Of a stretch of DNA of 64,000 bases, positions 33,245 to 41,922 are shown one piece after another. The position numbers were made by a program, and so were the translations under genes. The stretch spans positions 62,001 to 126,000 of the forward strand of contig NZ_RSAA01000001.1 in NCBI RefSeq assembly GCF_003931915.1. Reading direction: 5' to 3'. Numbering within the stretch: the stretch's first letter is position 1; each line of letters starts with the position of its first letter. Under the pieces are notes generated by a model. The model searched no databases. It worked only from the letters and a program-made list of their open reading frames with translations, and was not told where the DNA came from. Origin of the DNA: Saccharopolyspora rhizosphaerae. Its GTDB lineage: Bacteria; Actinomycetota; Actinomycetes; Mycobacteriales; Pseudonocardiaceae.

Positions 33245-35179
33245 TCAGGACTTCAGCTCGACGACCTCGACGCCGAAGGGCGCCAGCGACACCTCCTCCA
33301 GCTCCTCACCGGACAGGTTCCGCAGCGACGCCGCCGTGCGCGGCACCACCGTCGTCTCCTCGGCGTGCTGGCTGACCAGCCACGCGAACCGGCGCCCGTC
33401 CTGGTGTACCAGCACGTCGGCGAACACCCGCGGGTCGTCCACCACGACCTCCCGCGCCACCCCGGCCACCTCGCCCAGCGCCGAGTACAGCCGGTGCCCG
33501 TCGTCGGGGTTGACCCGCGTGCTCCGCGCCGCGAACAGCTCGACCGGGTAGGTGCACAGCACCGCTTCGCCCGAGCCCGTGGCGTGGCGCAGCAGCGCCG
33601 GGTTGCCGTGGGCGTCGGTGGCCACGACCTCCGCCCCGTCCGGCGTGACCGGCAGGAACGACCGGCTGTGCTCGTTGCCCGCCACCCGGAACCGCAGCGT
33701 CTCGCCCTCGTCGATGCCGCCGAAGGACTGGGTGAAGGTGAACACCACCTCCTCGTCGACGACCTCGTCGACGATGCCGTAGGTGATCCGCTTGCGCACG
33801 CCGAACGTCTCGTCGAGGTAGGGGATCCACGGCTGCCGGTGGTGGTCCACCTCGCCCGCCGTGTACGACAGGTACAGCACGGCGCCCTCGGCGACCCGCT
33901 CCCGCAGCCGCTGCCAGGTCGGTCCCTGTACCTGCTTCACGCACGGCAGCAGGTACAGGTCGCAGTCGGCGTCGACGCCGTCGCGCTCACGGACCACGCC
34001 CACCGGCAGGTCCGCCTCCCGCGCCGCCACGTACGCCTGGTGCAGCGTGTCGAAGATCAGCGAGCGGTCGTCGTCCTGCGTGAACGGGTAGCCCCGTTCC
34101 AGGTACTCGGTCACCAGCAGAGCCGCCCGGGCCTCGCTGCGCTCGCAGCGGGCGAAGTCCACCCGCTCCAGCACCTCGGCGAACGCCGCCAGCTCGTGCA
34201 GCGGCGGTTTCGGGGCACCCGTGTGGTCGGTGATCCCGAAGTGCATCTCGAACGGGTGGTGCGAGTACGGGCCCTGGGCGATCAGGTCGTCGTAGTCGGT
34301 GTTGTTCCACGCCACCCAGCCCGTCGAGCCCGCCAGCAGCGAGTTGTGCAGCGTCTGCCGGTAGTAGTGAGCGGCGTTCTCCGGTGAGACCTGGTCGCTG
34401 GACAGGCCGAACTCCTCCAGCACCACCGGCTTGCCCGCCACCGCCGACAACTCGCAGAGGAACGCCGCGATCAGGTGCTGGCGCACCGGGTCGTTGTCGA
34501 TCCGGTACACGTGCGGGCCCACGAAGTCCACCACCGCGCCCGTCTCGCGCACCGAGAACCCGTTGTCCACGCCGGTGACCTCGATGCCCCACGCACCGTC
34601 GCCCAGCGACACCGGCTGCGTGCCGCCACCGGCTCGCACCGCCTGCACCATCAACCGGGCCCACGCGCTGACCTGCTCCGTCGGCGCCTTCGGCTCGTGC
34701 CGCAGCCGGCCGTAGATGGGCATCTCGTTGCTGATCAGCCAGCCCGCCACCGCCGGGTGCTCGGCGAAGCGCTCGGTCATCTGCTGCACGAACCACGCCT
34801 GCTGCGAGACCAGCCAGACGTCGGCGTAGAGGTCCCGGCCGTCGCGCCACACCGGGTCCCAGTTGTCACCGGACATGTGACCGACGATGAAGGTGGGGAT
34901 CGAGGTCATCCCCACCTCGCTGTGCGCGTCCAGGAAGTCCCGGTAGAGCGCGACCTTGTCCTCGTCCACCGTGTCCGGGGCGGGCATGAAGTCAGGCCAG
35001 TAGAAGAACGAGCGGGTCTGCCGCAACCCGTGCGCGTGCAGCACCCGCAGCTCCTCGCGCACCACCTCGGGTGAGTAGTTCCGCCACATCAGCGGACCAC
35101 CGGTGCGGGACCAGAAGTTCGCCCCCAACCACACCTGGGGCTCTCCGGCCACCGTCACCTTGGCGGTATTGCGTCGCAT
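33245..35179 (-). CDS. Cellulase-family (GH5-like) glycoside hydrolase
   Basis: A protein of 644 residues without a signal peptide, so probably intracellular. The N-terminal barrel (to about residue 340) shows AGWLISNEMPIYGRLRHEP with the acid/base Glu after Asn, and KPVVLEEFGLSSD with the nucleophile Glu, the GH5/clan A pattern. A middle domain like those of GH42 trimerisation regions follows (DADCDLYLLPCVKQVQGP), then a C-terminal beta domain. It likely cleaves mannosides or galactosides brought in by the adjacent importer; the exact specificity is not evident. GGAAGGG precedes the ATG. Confidence 0.85.
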   Translation of the reverse strand: MRRNTAKVTVAGEPQVWLGANFWSRTGGPLMWRNYSPEVVREELRVLHAHGLRQTRSFFYWPDFMPAPDTVDEDKVALYRDFLDAHSEVGMTSIPTFIVGHMSGDNWDPVWRDGRDLYADVWLVSQQAWFVQQMTERFAEHPAVAGWLISNEMPIYGRLRHEPKAPTEQVSAWARLMVQAVRAGGGTQPVSLGDGAWGIEVTGVDNGFSVRETGAVVDFVGPHVYRIDNDPVRQHLIAAFLCELSAVAGKPVVLEEFGLSSDQVSPENAAHYYRQTLHNSLLAGSTGWVAWNNTDYDDLIAQGPYSHHPFEMHFGITDHTGAPKPPLHELAAFAEVLERVDFARCERSEARAALLVTEYLERGYPFTQDDDRSLIFDTLHQAYVAAREADLPVGVVRERDGVDADCDLYLLPCVKQVQGPTWQRLRERVAEGAVLYLSYTAGEVDHHRQPWIPYLDETFGVRKRITYGIVDEVVDEEVVFTFTQSFGGIDEGETLRFRVAGNEHSRSFLPVTPDGAEVVATDAHGNPALLRHATGSGEAVLCTYPVELFAARSTRVNPDDGHRLYSALGEVAGVAREVVVDDPRVFADVLVHQDGRRFAWLVSQHAEETTVVPRTAASLRNLSGEELEEVSLAPFGVEVVELKS

Positions 35180-35229
35180 GAAACACCCTTCCGCTGCGAT
35201 GGGACCTGCACGGCACGTTCACGGGCCGA

Positions 35230-36069
35230 TCACTTCACGGCGCCCGCGGTCAAACCTTGCGCCAGGTAGCGCTGCAGCGCGAGGAAACCGGCCACCACCG
35301 GGATGCTGACGACCAGCGAGGCCGCCATCACCTCGTTCCAGTACACCGAGGTCTCGGTGGAGTACTCCCGCAGGCCGACCGCCAGCGTCCGCGAATCCGA
35401 ATCCGTCATGATCGAGGCGAAGAGCGTCTCGCCCCAGGCCGTCATGAACGCGTAGATGCCCACCGCGGCGATCCCCGGCCGCGCAGCGGGCAGCACCACC
35501 CGCCACAACGCACCCACCGGAGTCGCCCCGTCGATCAGCGCCGCCTCGTCCAAGTCGCGCGGGATCGTGTCGAAGTAGCCGACCATCATCCAGATCGCGA
35601 ACGGCAGCGAGAACGTCAGGTAGGTGACGATCAGCCCGAGCTGGCTGCCGTACAGCTCGATGCCGGTGTAGCGGCCGATCGTCGCGTAGATCAGATACAG
35701 CGGCAGCAGGAACAGGATCCCGGGGAACATCTGCGTGGACAGCACCACGATCCGGAACCCGTTGCGACCGCGGAAACGGTAGCGGCTCACCGCGTACGCG
35801 GCCAGGACCGCCAGCGTCAGCGACACCAGCGCCGCGCCCAGCGCCACCACCGCGCTGTTGATGAAGTAGTCCGCCAGGTCGATCGTCGACCACATGTCCA
35901 CGAACGGCTGGAGGGTCAGGTTCTCCGGCCACCACCGGAACTCGTCGCGCACGTCGCCCAGCGGCTTGAGCGCCGAGGTCACCATGACGTACAGCGGCAC
36001 CACTGTGAACAGCGTCAGCAGCACCAGGCCCACGACCCGCAGGACGCGGAACCACCTCGGCTCAGGCAT
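35230..36069 (-). CDS. Carbohydrate ABC transporter permease, MalG type
   Basis: A protein of 279 residues. It has six membrane segments (LRVVGLVLLTLFTVVPLYVM first) and the loop motif DLDEAALIDGATPVGALWRV at about residue 180. The C-terminus QGLTAGAVK is typical of MalG proteins. It overlaps the preceding permease gene by 8 bp. It belongs to the second LacI-controlled importer of the island. No cognate ATPase gene is nearby. Confidence 0.94.
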   Translation of the reverse strand: MPEPRWFRVLRVVGLVLLTLFTVVPLYVMVTSALKPLGDVRDEFRWWPENLTLQPFVDMWSTIDLADYFINSAVVALGAALVSLTLAVLAAYAVSRYRFRGRNGFRIVVLSTQMFPGILFLLPLYLIYATIGRYTGIELYGSQLGLIVTYLTFSLPFAIWMMVGYFDTIPRDLDEAALIDGATPVGALWRVVLPAARPGIAAVGIYAFMTAWGETLFASIMTDSDSRTLAVGLREYSTETSVYWNEVMAASLVVSIPVVAGFLALQRYLAQGLTAGAVK

Positions 36070-37033
36070 CCTTCATCCTCCGCGATGTCAAGGCCAGGTA
36101 CCCGGCCGTGACGACCAGCAAGAACAGCAGCAGCAAGGTCGACATCGCCGACCCCAGGCCGAAGTTCCAGGTGATGAACGAGTTGTTGTAGATGTGGATC
36201 GACAGCAGGTTCGCCGCGTTGGGCACCGACTTGTCGAACAAGATGTAGGGCACGTTGAAGTCGTTGAACGTCCACAGGAACAGCACCAGCACGAGGACCT
36301 GGTTGACCGGGCGCAGCATCGGCAGCGTGATGGAGCGGAACTGCTGCCACAGCCCGGCGCCGTCCACCGTCGCGGACTCGTAGACGTCGTGCGGGATCGA
36401 CTGCATCCCGGCCATGAGCACCAGGAACGCGAAGGGCCACAGCCGCCACGTCGCGGTCACCACGGTCGCCAGGAACGCGTTGTCGCCGAGCAGCCAGAAC
36501 GTCTCGCCGTCGGTGATGCCCAACCCGCCCAGCGTCGAGTTGACCATGCCGTCGTCCTGGTCGAGCAGGAACTTCCAGATCATCGCCGCGGTGTAGACCG
36601 GCAGCGCGTAGGGCACCAGGAACAACGTCCGCAGCACCGCGCGCCCGCGGAACGACCGCTGCAGCAGCGTCGCCGCGAACACGCCCAGCAGCCACGACAG
36701 CGCCACGGTCAGCACCGAGAAGCCCGCGGTGATCGCGAAGGAGCGCAGCAGCGTCACGCCGACGGCGCTGTCGAAGTCCAGCGCGAAGCGGAAGTTGGCC
36801 AGTCCTGCGAAGGGAGCGTGCAGCCAGTCCCGCAGGTAGAACTGGGTCAGCTCCAGCACGCTCATGTACAGGCCGCCGAGCATCGGCAGCAGGTGCACCA
36901 GCAGCTCGAAGCACAACGCCGGCGCGACCAGCAGGTAGGGCAGCACCTTCCTGCTCGGCACCCACCGGCGGCGGGCAGGCGGTTCGGGTGGTGCCGCGGT
37001 CGGGGTGGGGGAGGGGGCAGCAGTGCTGGTCAT
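36062..37033 (-). CDS. Carbohydrate ABC transporter permease, MalF type
   Basis: A protein of 323 residues with a proline-rich cytoplasmic N-terminus followed by six membrane segments, the first at VLPYLLVAPALCFELLVHLL. The loop for ATPase contact is YESATVDGAGLWQQFRSI at about residue 230. The gene overlaps the binding-protein gene by ATGA and the next permease by 8 bp, giving one tightly coupled transport operon. Confidence 0.94.
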   Translation of the reverse strand: MTSTAAPSPTPTAAPPEPPARRRWVPSRKVLPYLLVAPALCFELLVHLLPMLGGLYMSVLELTQFYLRDWLHAPFAGLANFRFALDFDSAVGVTLLRSFAITAGFSVLTVALSWLLGVFAATLLQRSFRGRAVLRTLFLVPYALPVYTAAMIWKFLLDQDDGMVNSTLGGLGITDGETFWLLGDNAFLATVVTATWRLWPFAFLVLMAGMQSIPHDVYESATVDGAGLWQQFRSITLPMLRPVNQVLVLVLFLWTFNDFNVPYILFDKSVPNAANLLSIHIYNNSFITWNFGLGSAMSTLLLLFLLVVTAGYLALTSRRMKDA

Positions 37034-38337
37034 CCGCCGGTACCTCGCATCTTCTGCTCGGCGTCGGCCAACGCCGCCCGCACGTCCTCGGTGGTGACTC
37101 GGCGACCCGTGGCGATCTCGGCGAACAGGTCCCGCATCGCCGAGCCCACCGTCGTCTCGAAGTGCGCCTCGGTCGGGATCATCGGTGCCGGCTCGGAGTA
37201 GTGGGCCAGCACGTCCGAGAAGACCCGGTCCTCCTCGTTCTGGAACGCCGGGTCCTGGTAGGCGTCGGTGACCACCGGCAGCGTCCCGTACTCGTCGTTC
37301 AACGACGCCTGGACGTCCTTGCTGGTCAGGAACTCCACCAGCTTCAACGCCTGTTCCCGCTTCGGGCTGTCGGCGAACACCGCGATGTTCGAGCCCGCCA
37401 CGTGGCTCAACGCCGGAGTTCCGCCCGGCGGCAACGGGTCCGGGGCGGGCAACCGCACCACCCCGTAGGCGTCGCTGGACATCCCGTTGTCCTCCAACGT
37501 CGGGATGACGCTGTTCTGGGCGATGAGCATCGCCGCGTTGCCGTCCGTGAAGTCCTCGGCGGCGCTGGAGGTGTCGCCCTCCTCGGCATCGCCGGGGCTG
37601 ACCACCTCCTGCGTGGCCATCAGGTCCAGGTAGCGCTGGACGGCGGCCACCGCGCCGGGCGAGTCGAACTCGGGCCCGTGCTCGGTGATCAGGTCGACGC
37701 CCTCCCAGCGCGCGAACATGAAGGCGAAGTGCGAGTTCTCGGTGTAGCTGGCGCCGGCGACGGTGAGGCCCCAGCGGTTGCGCGCCGGTTCGGTCAGCCG
37801 TTCAGCCGCGGCGAGGAACTCGTCCCAGGTGCGCGGCGGGGCCAGACCCGCTTCGGCGAAGAGCTTCTTGTTGTAGAACAGCCCGTAGCTCAACCCGTAC
37901 AGGGGCAGCGACGTCGGGACCTGGCCCGCCATGCCCGTCGAGCTCATGCTGCTCTGCAGGAACCGCTCGCGGCCGCCGAAGCGCTGCATCAGGGCGTCGT
38001 CGAACGGCACGAACGCGCCGGTGGCCTGCAGCGACGCGGCCCAGGTGTTGCCCAGGTTCACCACGTCCGGGCCGACCCCGGAGGTCGCCGCGCCCAGGAT
38101 CCGGTTCAGCAGGTCGGACCAGCCGATGACCTCGACGTTGACCTCGATGCCCGTCTGGGCGGTGAACTGGGCCAGCTCATCGCGCAGGACCTCCATGTCC
38201 TGCTCAGCGCTCTCGCCCTGGTTGCTGGCCCAGTAGGTGATCGTGTTCGGGTCTTCGGCCGAGCCCGCGCAGCCCGTCAGCGTCCCGGTGAGCAGCGTCG
38301 CGACCAGCGACACCGCTGCGAGTGAGCGTTTGATCAC
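37030..38337 (-). CDS. Carbohydrate ABC transporter substrate-binding lipoprotein
   Basis: A protein of 435 residues. The GTG at 38337 is chosen because GAGGAG lies 7 bp upstream and a normal signal peptide (VIKRSLAAVSLVATLLTG) then starts; an ATG 33 bp earlier would give an unnatural leader. The lipobox is LTGC. Family 1 motifs are ITYWASNQGESAEQDMEV, QTGIEVNVEVIGWSDLLN, and GLSYGLFYNKKLFAEAGL. It binds an oligosaccharide for the permeases downstream. A TTAACCGGTTAA operator lies 59 bp upstream, fitting control by the adjacent LacI protein. Confidence 0.92.
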   Translation of the reverse strand: MIKRSLAAVSLVATLLTGTLTGCAGSAEDPNTITYWASNQGESAEQDMEVLRDELAQFTAQTGIEVNVEVIGWSDLLNRILGAATSGVGPDVVNLGNTWAASLQATGAFVPFDDALMQRFGGRERFLQSSMSSTGMAGQVPTSLPLYGLSYGLFYNKKLFAEAGLAPPRTWDEFLAAAERLTEPARNRWGLTVAGASYTENSHFAFMFARWEGVDLITEHGPEFDSPGAVAAVQRYLDLMATQEVVSPGDAEEGDTSSAAEDFTDGNAAMLIAQNSVIPTLEDNGMSSDAYGVVRLPAPDPLPPGGTPALSHVAGSNIAVFADSPKREQALKLVEFLTSKDVQASLNDEYGTLPVVTDAYQDPAFQNEEDRVFSDVLAHYSEPAPMIPTEAHFETTVGSAMRDLFAEIATGRRVTTEDVRAALADAEQKMRGTGG

Positions 38338-38395
38338 GAAACGACTCCTCGGCCTCGTCGGACCCGTCATTGGGCCCGCCGCTCAAGCTAAGGAC

Positions 38396-38407
38396 TTAAC
38401 CGGTTAA
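38396..38407. promoter_or_regulatory. TTAACCGGTTAA LacI-type operator
   Basis: A perfect 12-bp palindrome with the central CG typical of LacI/GalR operators. It lies between the binding-protein gene and the co-directed LacI gene, 59 bp upstream of the former. Binding by the LacI protein at 38471 is inferred from proximity. Confidence 0.75.
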
Positions 38408-38470
38408 TCAGAAGAGTCGGGCACATCGGCGTGATCCATTCGTTACCGCGGGTGTCGACGGCTGCTCCGG

Positions 38471-39493
38471 TCAGCCGAACCCCGGTGCGGCGCCGGTGCT
38501 CTCGCGCCGGATCAGCTCCCGCTGCTGCAGCCGGGCGTCATCGGCCACACCCGTCTCGATCAGCTCCAGCAGCATCACCCCGGCCCGCGCGGCCGCCGCG
38601 CCCACGTCGTGCGAGAACGCGGTGATCGCCGGTCGCACCACCCGGCACAGCATCGAGTCGTCCCAGGCCAGCACGGACAGGTCCGCGGGCACCCGCACGC
38701 CGAGCTCCTCGGCGCGGGCCACCGACGCCACCGCCATCACGTCGTTGTCGAAGATGATCGGCGTCGGCGGATCGGCGGCGTCCAGCAGGCGCGCCGTGGC
38801 GGCCACCCCGCCGTCCTCGGTGTAGTCGCCCTGGTCGCGGACCAGTCCGACGCCAGGGGTCTCCGCCGCCGCGCGCCCCACCTCCCGCTCGCGCCGGGCG
38901 GTGTGGCGCAGCTGCGCCGGACCCTGGACGTGCCCGATCCGGCGGTGCCCCAGGCCTGCCAGGAGCGCCACCGCGCTGTCGGCGATGTCGTGCTCGTCCA
39001 CCCACAGCACCGGGATGCCGGCCATCGGCCGCTCGGTGCCGAAGAAGACGGCCGGGACCCGCAACTCGCGCAGCAACGCCGGCCGGGGGTCGTCCACCCG
39101 CAGGTCGGTCAGCAGCACGCCGTCCACGCGCCGCTCGGCCCACCAGCGCCGGTAGGTCTCCAACTCGGTGACCGGGTCCGACGCGAGCGCCAGCTGCAAC
39201 GAGAACCCGTGCGCGGAGAGGGTCTGCTCCAGGCCCGCCACGAACTGCATGAAGAAGGGTTCGGTCCGCAGCACCTCGGGCGAGCGGGCCAGCACCACGC
39301 CCACGGTCGCCGCCCGGTCGCTGGACAACGCGCGCGCCGCGCTGCTCGCGCGCCATCCCAGCTGGGTCGCCACCTCGAGGATCCGCTCCCGCGTCTCCTG
39401 CGAAACACCGCCCCGGCCGTTCAGGGCGTAGGACACCGCCGCTTTCGACACGCCCACCGCGCGGGCGATGTCGATGATGGTCGGCCGCTTCAC
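38471..39493 (-). CDS. LacI-family regulator of the GH5-like/ABC operon
   Basis: A protein of 340 residues from a GTG with GGAG upstream. The helix-turn-helix is PTIIDIARAVGVSKAAVSYA, and the hinge sequence ASSAARALSSDRAATVGVVL follows. The effector domain includes RRIGHVQGPAQLRHTARRER and VLAWDDSMLCRVVRPAITAF. It is the first gene upstream of the importer operon and probably represses it through the TTAACCGGTTAA site. The ligand is unknown. Confidence 0.9.
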   Translation of the reverse strand: MKRPTIIDIARAVGVSKAAVSYALNGRGGVSQETRERILEVATQLGWRASSAARALSSDRAATVGVVLARSPEVLRTEPFFMQFVAGLEQTLSAHGFSLQLALASDPVTELETYRRWWAERRVDGVLLTDLRVDDPRPALLRELRVPAVFFGTERPMAGIPVLWVDEHDIADSAVALLAGLGHRRIGHVQGPAQLRHTARREREVGRAAAETPGVGLVRDQGDYTEDGGVAATARLLDAADPPTPIIFDNDVMAVASVARAEELGVRVPADLSVLAWDDSMLCRVVRPAITAFSHDVGAAAARAGVMLLELIETGVADDARLQQRELIRRESTGAAPGFG

Positions 39494-39798
39494 GACGCGA
39501 CTCCGAGATGGGGGTACCGCGGCTTCGCGCTGAGCAGCAGCGGTGCTCCTCCGGTCGCAGCGAGGTTCAACCCGCGGCGCGGGACCGCTGACGTCGGGAT
39601 CATGCGGCGAGTTTGCCTGCGGTGGACCGCATGCGCACGAGCCGCCTCCGCCTCGAGCAGCACGTCGTGGAAAAAGCCTGGACGGACGTCGTTTCGCGCA
39701 GACAGCGGTGAAACCGGAGGTGTGCTGGAGGGAGAGCGGCGCGAGGGCGCGGTAAGCTCCGGCCCGCCCTGATCGACGAAGGATCACCGGGAAGGCGC
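39494..39798. other. Gap upstream of the small gene; promoter region only
   Basis: About 305 bp between the LacI gene and the divergent small gene. I see no coding frame with a start and ribosome-binding site, and no hairpin of the repeat family. It probably contains both promoters. Confidence 0.5.
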
Positions 39799-39960
39799 AT
39801 GAGCCACTGCGAGTCGCCAGCACCGGGAAGCCCGTCCGACTTCCCGTGGTTCGAGCAACGTCGTGCTGTCACCGTCGTCGAAGGCGAGGTCATCGCCTCG
39901 CGCTGCGAACCGGAGCAACCGGCAGACGAGGCCTTGGTGGTGGCGCGTCCGAGCTGCTAG
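39799..39960 (+). CDS. Small hypothetical protein, 53 residues
   Basis: An ATG preceded by GGGAAGG encodes MSHCESPAPGSPSDFPWFEQ and then RRAVTVVEGEVIASRCEP up to ARPSC and TAG. Codon third positions are mostly G or C and the composition is protein-like. The stop is 37 bp before the SDR start on the same strand, so it would be the first gene of a three-gene unit with the SDR and aldo/keto reductase. It has three cysteines spread along the chain. No family is recognised. Confidence 0.5.
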   Translation: MSHCESPAPGSPSDFPWFEQRRAVTVVEGEVIASRCEPEQPADEALVVARPSC

Positions 39961-39997
39961 AGCTCCAGGAGGAGTTCGGCGAGCGAAGGGTGGACCG

Positions 39998-40750
39998 GTG
40001 GGCGCAGGTGAGTTCAACGGGCTGTCGGCGGTGGTGACCGGTGGCGGTTCGGGCATCGGCTTGGCGGTGGCGCGCACGCTGACCGGCCGCGGGGCGAAGG
40101 TGGCGGCCCTGGACCTGGATCCGGGGTCGGTCCCGGCCGGGGTGCTGGGGCTCAAGTGCGATGTGACCGACGAGGACTCGGTGGGCGCGGCCGTCTCGGA
40201 AGCCGCCGAGCGGCACGGTGGCGTGGACGTGCTGGTCAACAACGCCGGGATCGGCGCGCAAGGCACCGTGGAGACCAACAGCTACGACGAGTGGCGCCAC
40301 GTGCTCGACGTCAACGTGCTGGGCATCGTGCGCACGACCCGTGCAGCGCTGCCGCACCTGCGCAGGTCGTCGTCGGCGGCGATCGTCAACACCTGCTCGA
40401 TCGCGGCCACCGCGGGCCTGCCGGACCGCGCGGCCTACAGCGCCAGCAAGGGCGCGGTGCTGTCGCTGACGCAGGCGATGGCGGCCGACCACCTGAGCGA
40501 GGGGATCCGGGTCAACTGCGTCAACCCCGGAACGGCCGACACGCCCTGGGTTCGGCGCCTGCTGGCGGTCGCCCAGGACCCGGAGGCGGAGCTGGCCGCA
40601 CTGGCCGCCCGGCAACCGTCGGGCCGCTTGGTCTCGGCCGAGGAGGTCGCGGCAGCGGTGGCCCACCTCGCCGGCCCGTCGTCCGGGTCGACCACCGGGA
40701 CGTCGCTGGCGGTGGACGGTGGCATGCAGGGCTTGCGGTTGCGGAAGTGA
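39998..40750 (+). CDS. SDR-family oxidoreductase
   Basis: A protein of 250 residues from a GTG with GAAGGG 8 bp upstream. Classical SDR: TGGGSGIG at residues about 14-21, NNAGIGAQG, the catalytic NTCSIAATAG and YSASKGAVLSL, and the C-terminal TTGTSLAVDGGMQG. Its stop overlaps the aldo/keto reductase start by GTGA. Actinobacterial pairs of this kind are often found in non-phosphorylative deoxy-sugar catabolism (for example L-fucose), where the SDR oxidises a sugar-acid intermediate. That assignment is inferred from the pairing only. Confidence 0.88.
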   Translation: MGAGEFNGLSAVVTGGGSGIGLAVARTLTGRGAKVAALDLDPGSVPAGVLGLKCDVTDEDSVGAAVSEAAERHGGVDVLVNNAGIGAQGTVETNSYDEWRHVLDVNVLGIVRTTRAALPHLRRSSSAAIVNTCSIAATAGLPDRAAYSASKGAVLSLTQAMAADHLSEGIRVNCVNPGTADTPWVRRLLAVAQDPEAELAALAARQPSGRLVSAEEVAAAVAHLAGPSSGSTTGTSLAVDGGMQGLRLRK

Positions 40751-41703
40751 GGTCGCTGGGCCGGTCCGGGGTGCGGGTGAGCGCTCTGGGCTTCGGCGGC
40801 GCGGTGATCGGCAACCTCTACCGCGAGGTCTCCGAGGAGACGGCCTCGGCGACCGTCGCGGCGGCCTGGGACGCGGGGATCCGCTACTTCGACACGGCAC
40901 CGCACTACGGTCTGGGCCTCGCCGAACGGCGGCTCGGCGCGGCCCTGCCGGCACGGCCCCGGCACGAGTTCGCGGTGTCGACGAAGGTCGGCCGGCTCCT
41001 CGAACGCGTCCCGAACTCGGACGGCGCCCAGGACGTGACCGGGGGCTTCGCGGTGCCGGCCGATGCCGTGCGCCGGTGGGACTTCTCCGCGGACGGCGTC
41101 CACCGCTCGCTCGAGTCCAGCCTGGCCAGGCTCGGGCTCGACCACGTGGACCTGGTCCTGCTGCACGACCCGGACGAGCACTGGCAGCAGGCGGTGGACG
41201 AGGCCTACCCGGCGCTGCACGACCTCCGCGCGCGAGGAGTGATCGGTGCGATCGGCGTCGGGATGAACCAGTGGCCGATGCTGCGGAGGTTCGTGACCTG
41301 CACGGACGTCGACGCGGTGATGCTCGCCGGCCGGTACACGCTGCTGGACCCCTCGGGCGAGCCGCTGCTGGACGAGTGCGCGCAGCGCGGTGTGTCGGTG
41401 CTGGCGGCGGGCGTGTTCAACGGCGGCTTGCTGGCCACCGACGAGCCCGGGCGCCACGCCGTCTACGACTACCGGCCGGCGCCACCGCAGCTGGTGGCCA
41501 GGGCTGAGCGGATGGTCCGGATCTGCTGCCGGCACGGGACCACGCTCCCGCAGGCGGCGATCGCCTTCGCAGCGCGGCACCCCGCTGTGGCGTCGGTGGT
41601 GCTCGGCGCCCGCACGCCGGAGGAGGTCCGGCGCAACGCAGCGTTGTTCCACGCACCCGTCCCCGAAGAGCTGTGGGAGGAACTGGCGGAGGCCCGGTGC
41701 TGA
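40747..41703 (+). CDS. Aldo/keto reductase (D-threo-aldose/L-fucose dehydrogenase-like)
   Basis: A protein of 318 residues. The aldo/keto reductase pattern is clear: GVRVSALGFGGAVIGNLY, AGIRYFDTAPHYGLGLAERR with catalytic Asp and Tyr, STKVGRLLERV with the catalytic Lys, and VDLVLLHDPDEHW with the His. Length and details are like D-threo-aldose 1-dehydrogenases, which oxidise L-fucose. It is coupled to the preceding SDR by GTGA. No transporter specific to this pair is adjacent, although the glycan island ends 1.5 kb upstream. Confidence 0.87.
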   Translation: MRSLGRSGVRVSALGFGGAVIGNLYREVSEETASATVAAAWDAGIRYFDTAPHYGLGLAERRLGAALPARPRHEFAVSTKVGRLLERVPNSDGAQDVTGGFAVPADAVRRWDFSADGVHRSLESSLARLGLDHVDLVLLHDPDEHWQQAVDEAYPALHDLRARGVIGAIGVGMNQWPMLRRFVTCTDVDAVMLAGRYTLLDPSGEPLLDECAQRGVSVLAAGVFNGGLLATDEPGRHAVYDYRPAPPQLVARAERMVRICCRHGTTLPQAAIAFAARHPAVASVVLGARTPEEVRRNAALFHAPVPEELWEELAEARC

Positions 41704-41796
41704 CCCGGACCGAGTGCTGACCCGGCCTCCGCGCCTGACCTAGCTGTTCGAGAGTGCGGCGGAGCCACTGTCCAGCTGCGCAGTGCGCAGGTGAGA

Positions 41797-41858
41797 TCGA
41801 ACGTCGCGCGAATTGCGACCTCGAGCCCCCGGCGTCGGGGTTCGCGCGAGGTTCGACG
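41797..41858. repeat. TCGCGCGAA-type stem-loop at a convergent gene junction
   Basis: TCGAACGTCGCGCGAATT at 41797 and TTCGCGCGAGGTTCGA at 41841 are inverted copies (14 of 15 core positions match). It lies between the converging aldo/keto reductase and MDR genes, 94 bp after the first stop. Nearby is GCGGCGGAGCCACTGTCC, related to the motif at 14.9 kb. Confidence 0.7.
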
Positions 41859-41922
41859 CCGGGAGCTCGACGTCCCCGCCGCACGTCCCTGCGACCAGCA
41901 CGGCGGAGCGGAGCGACTCCTC

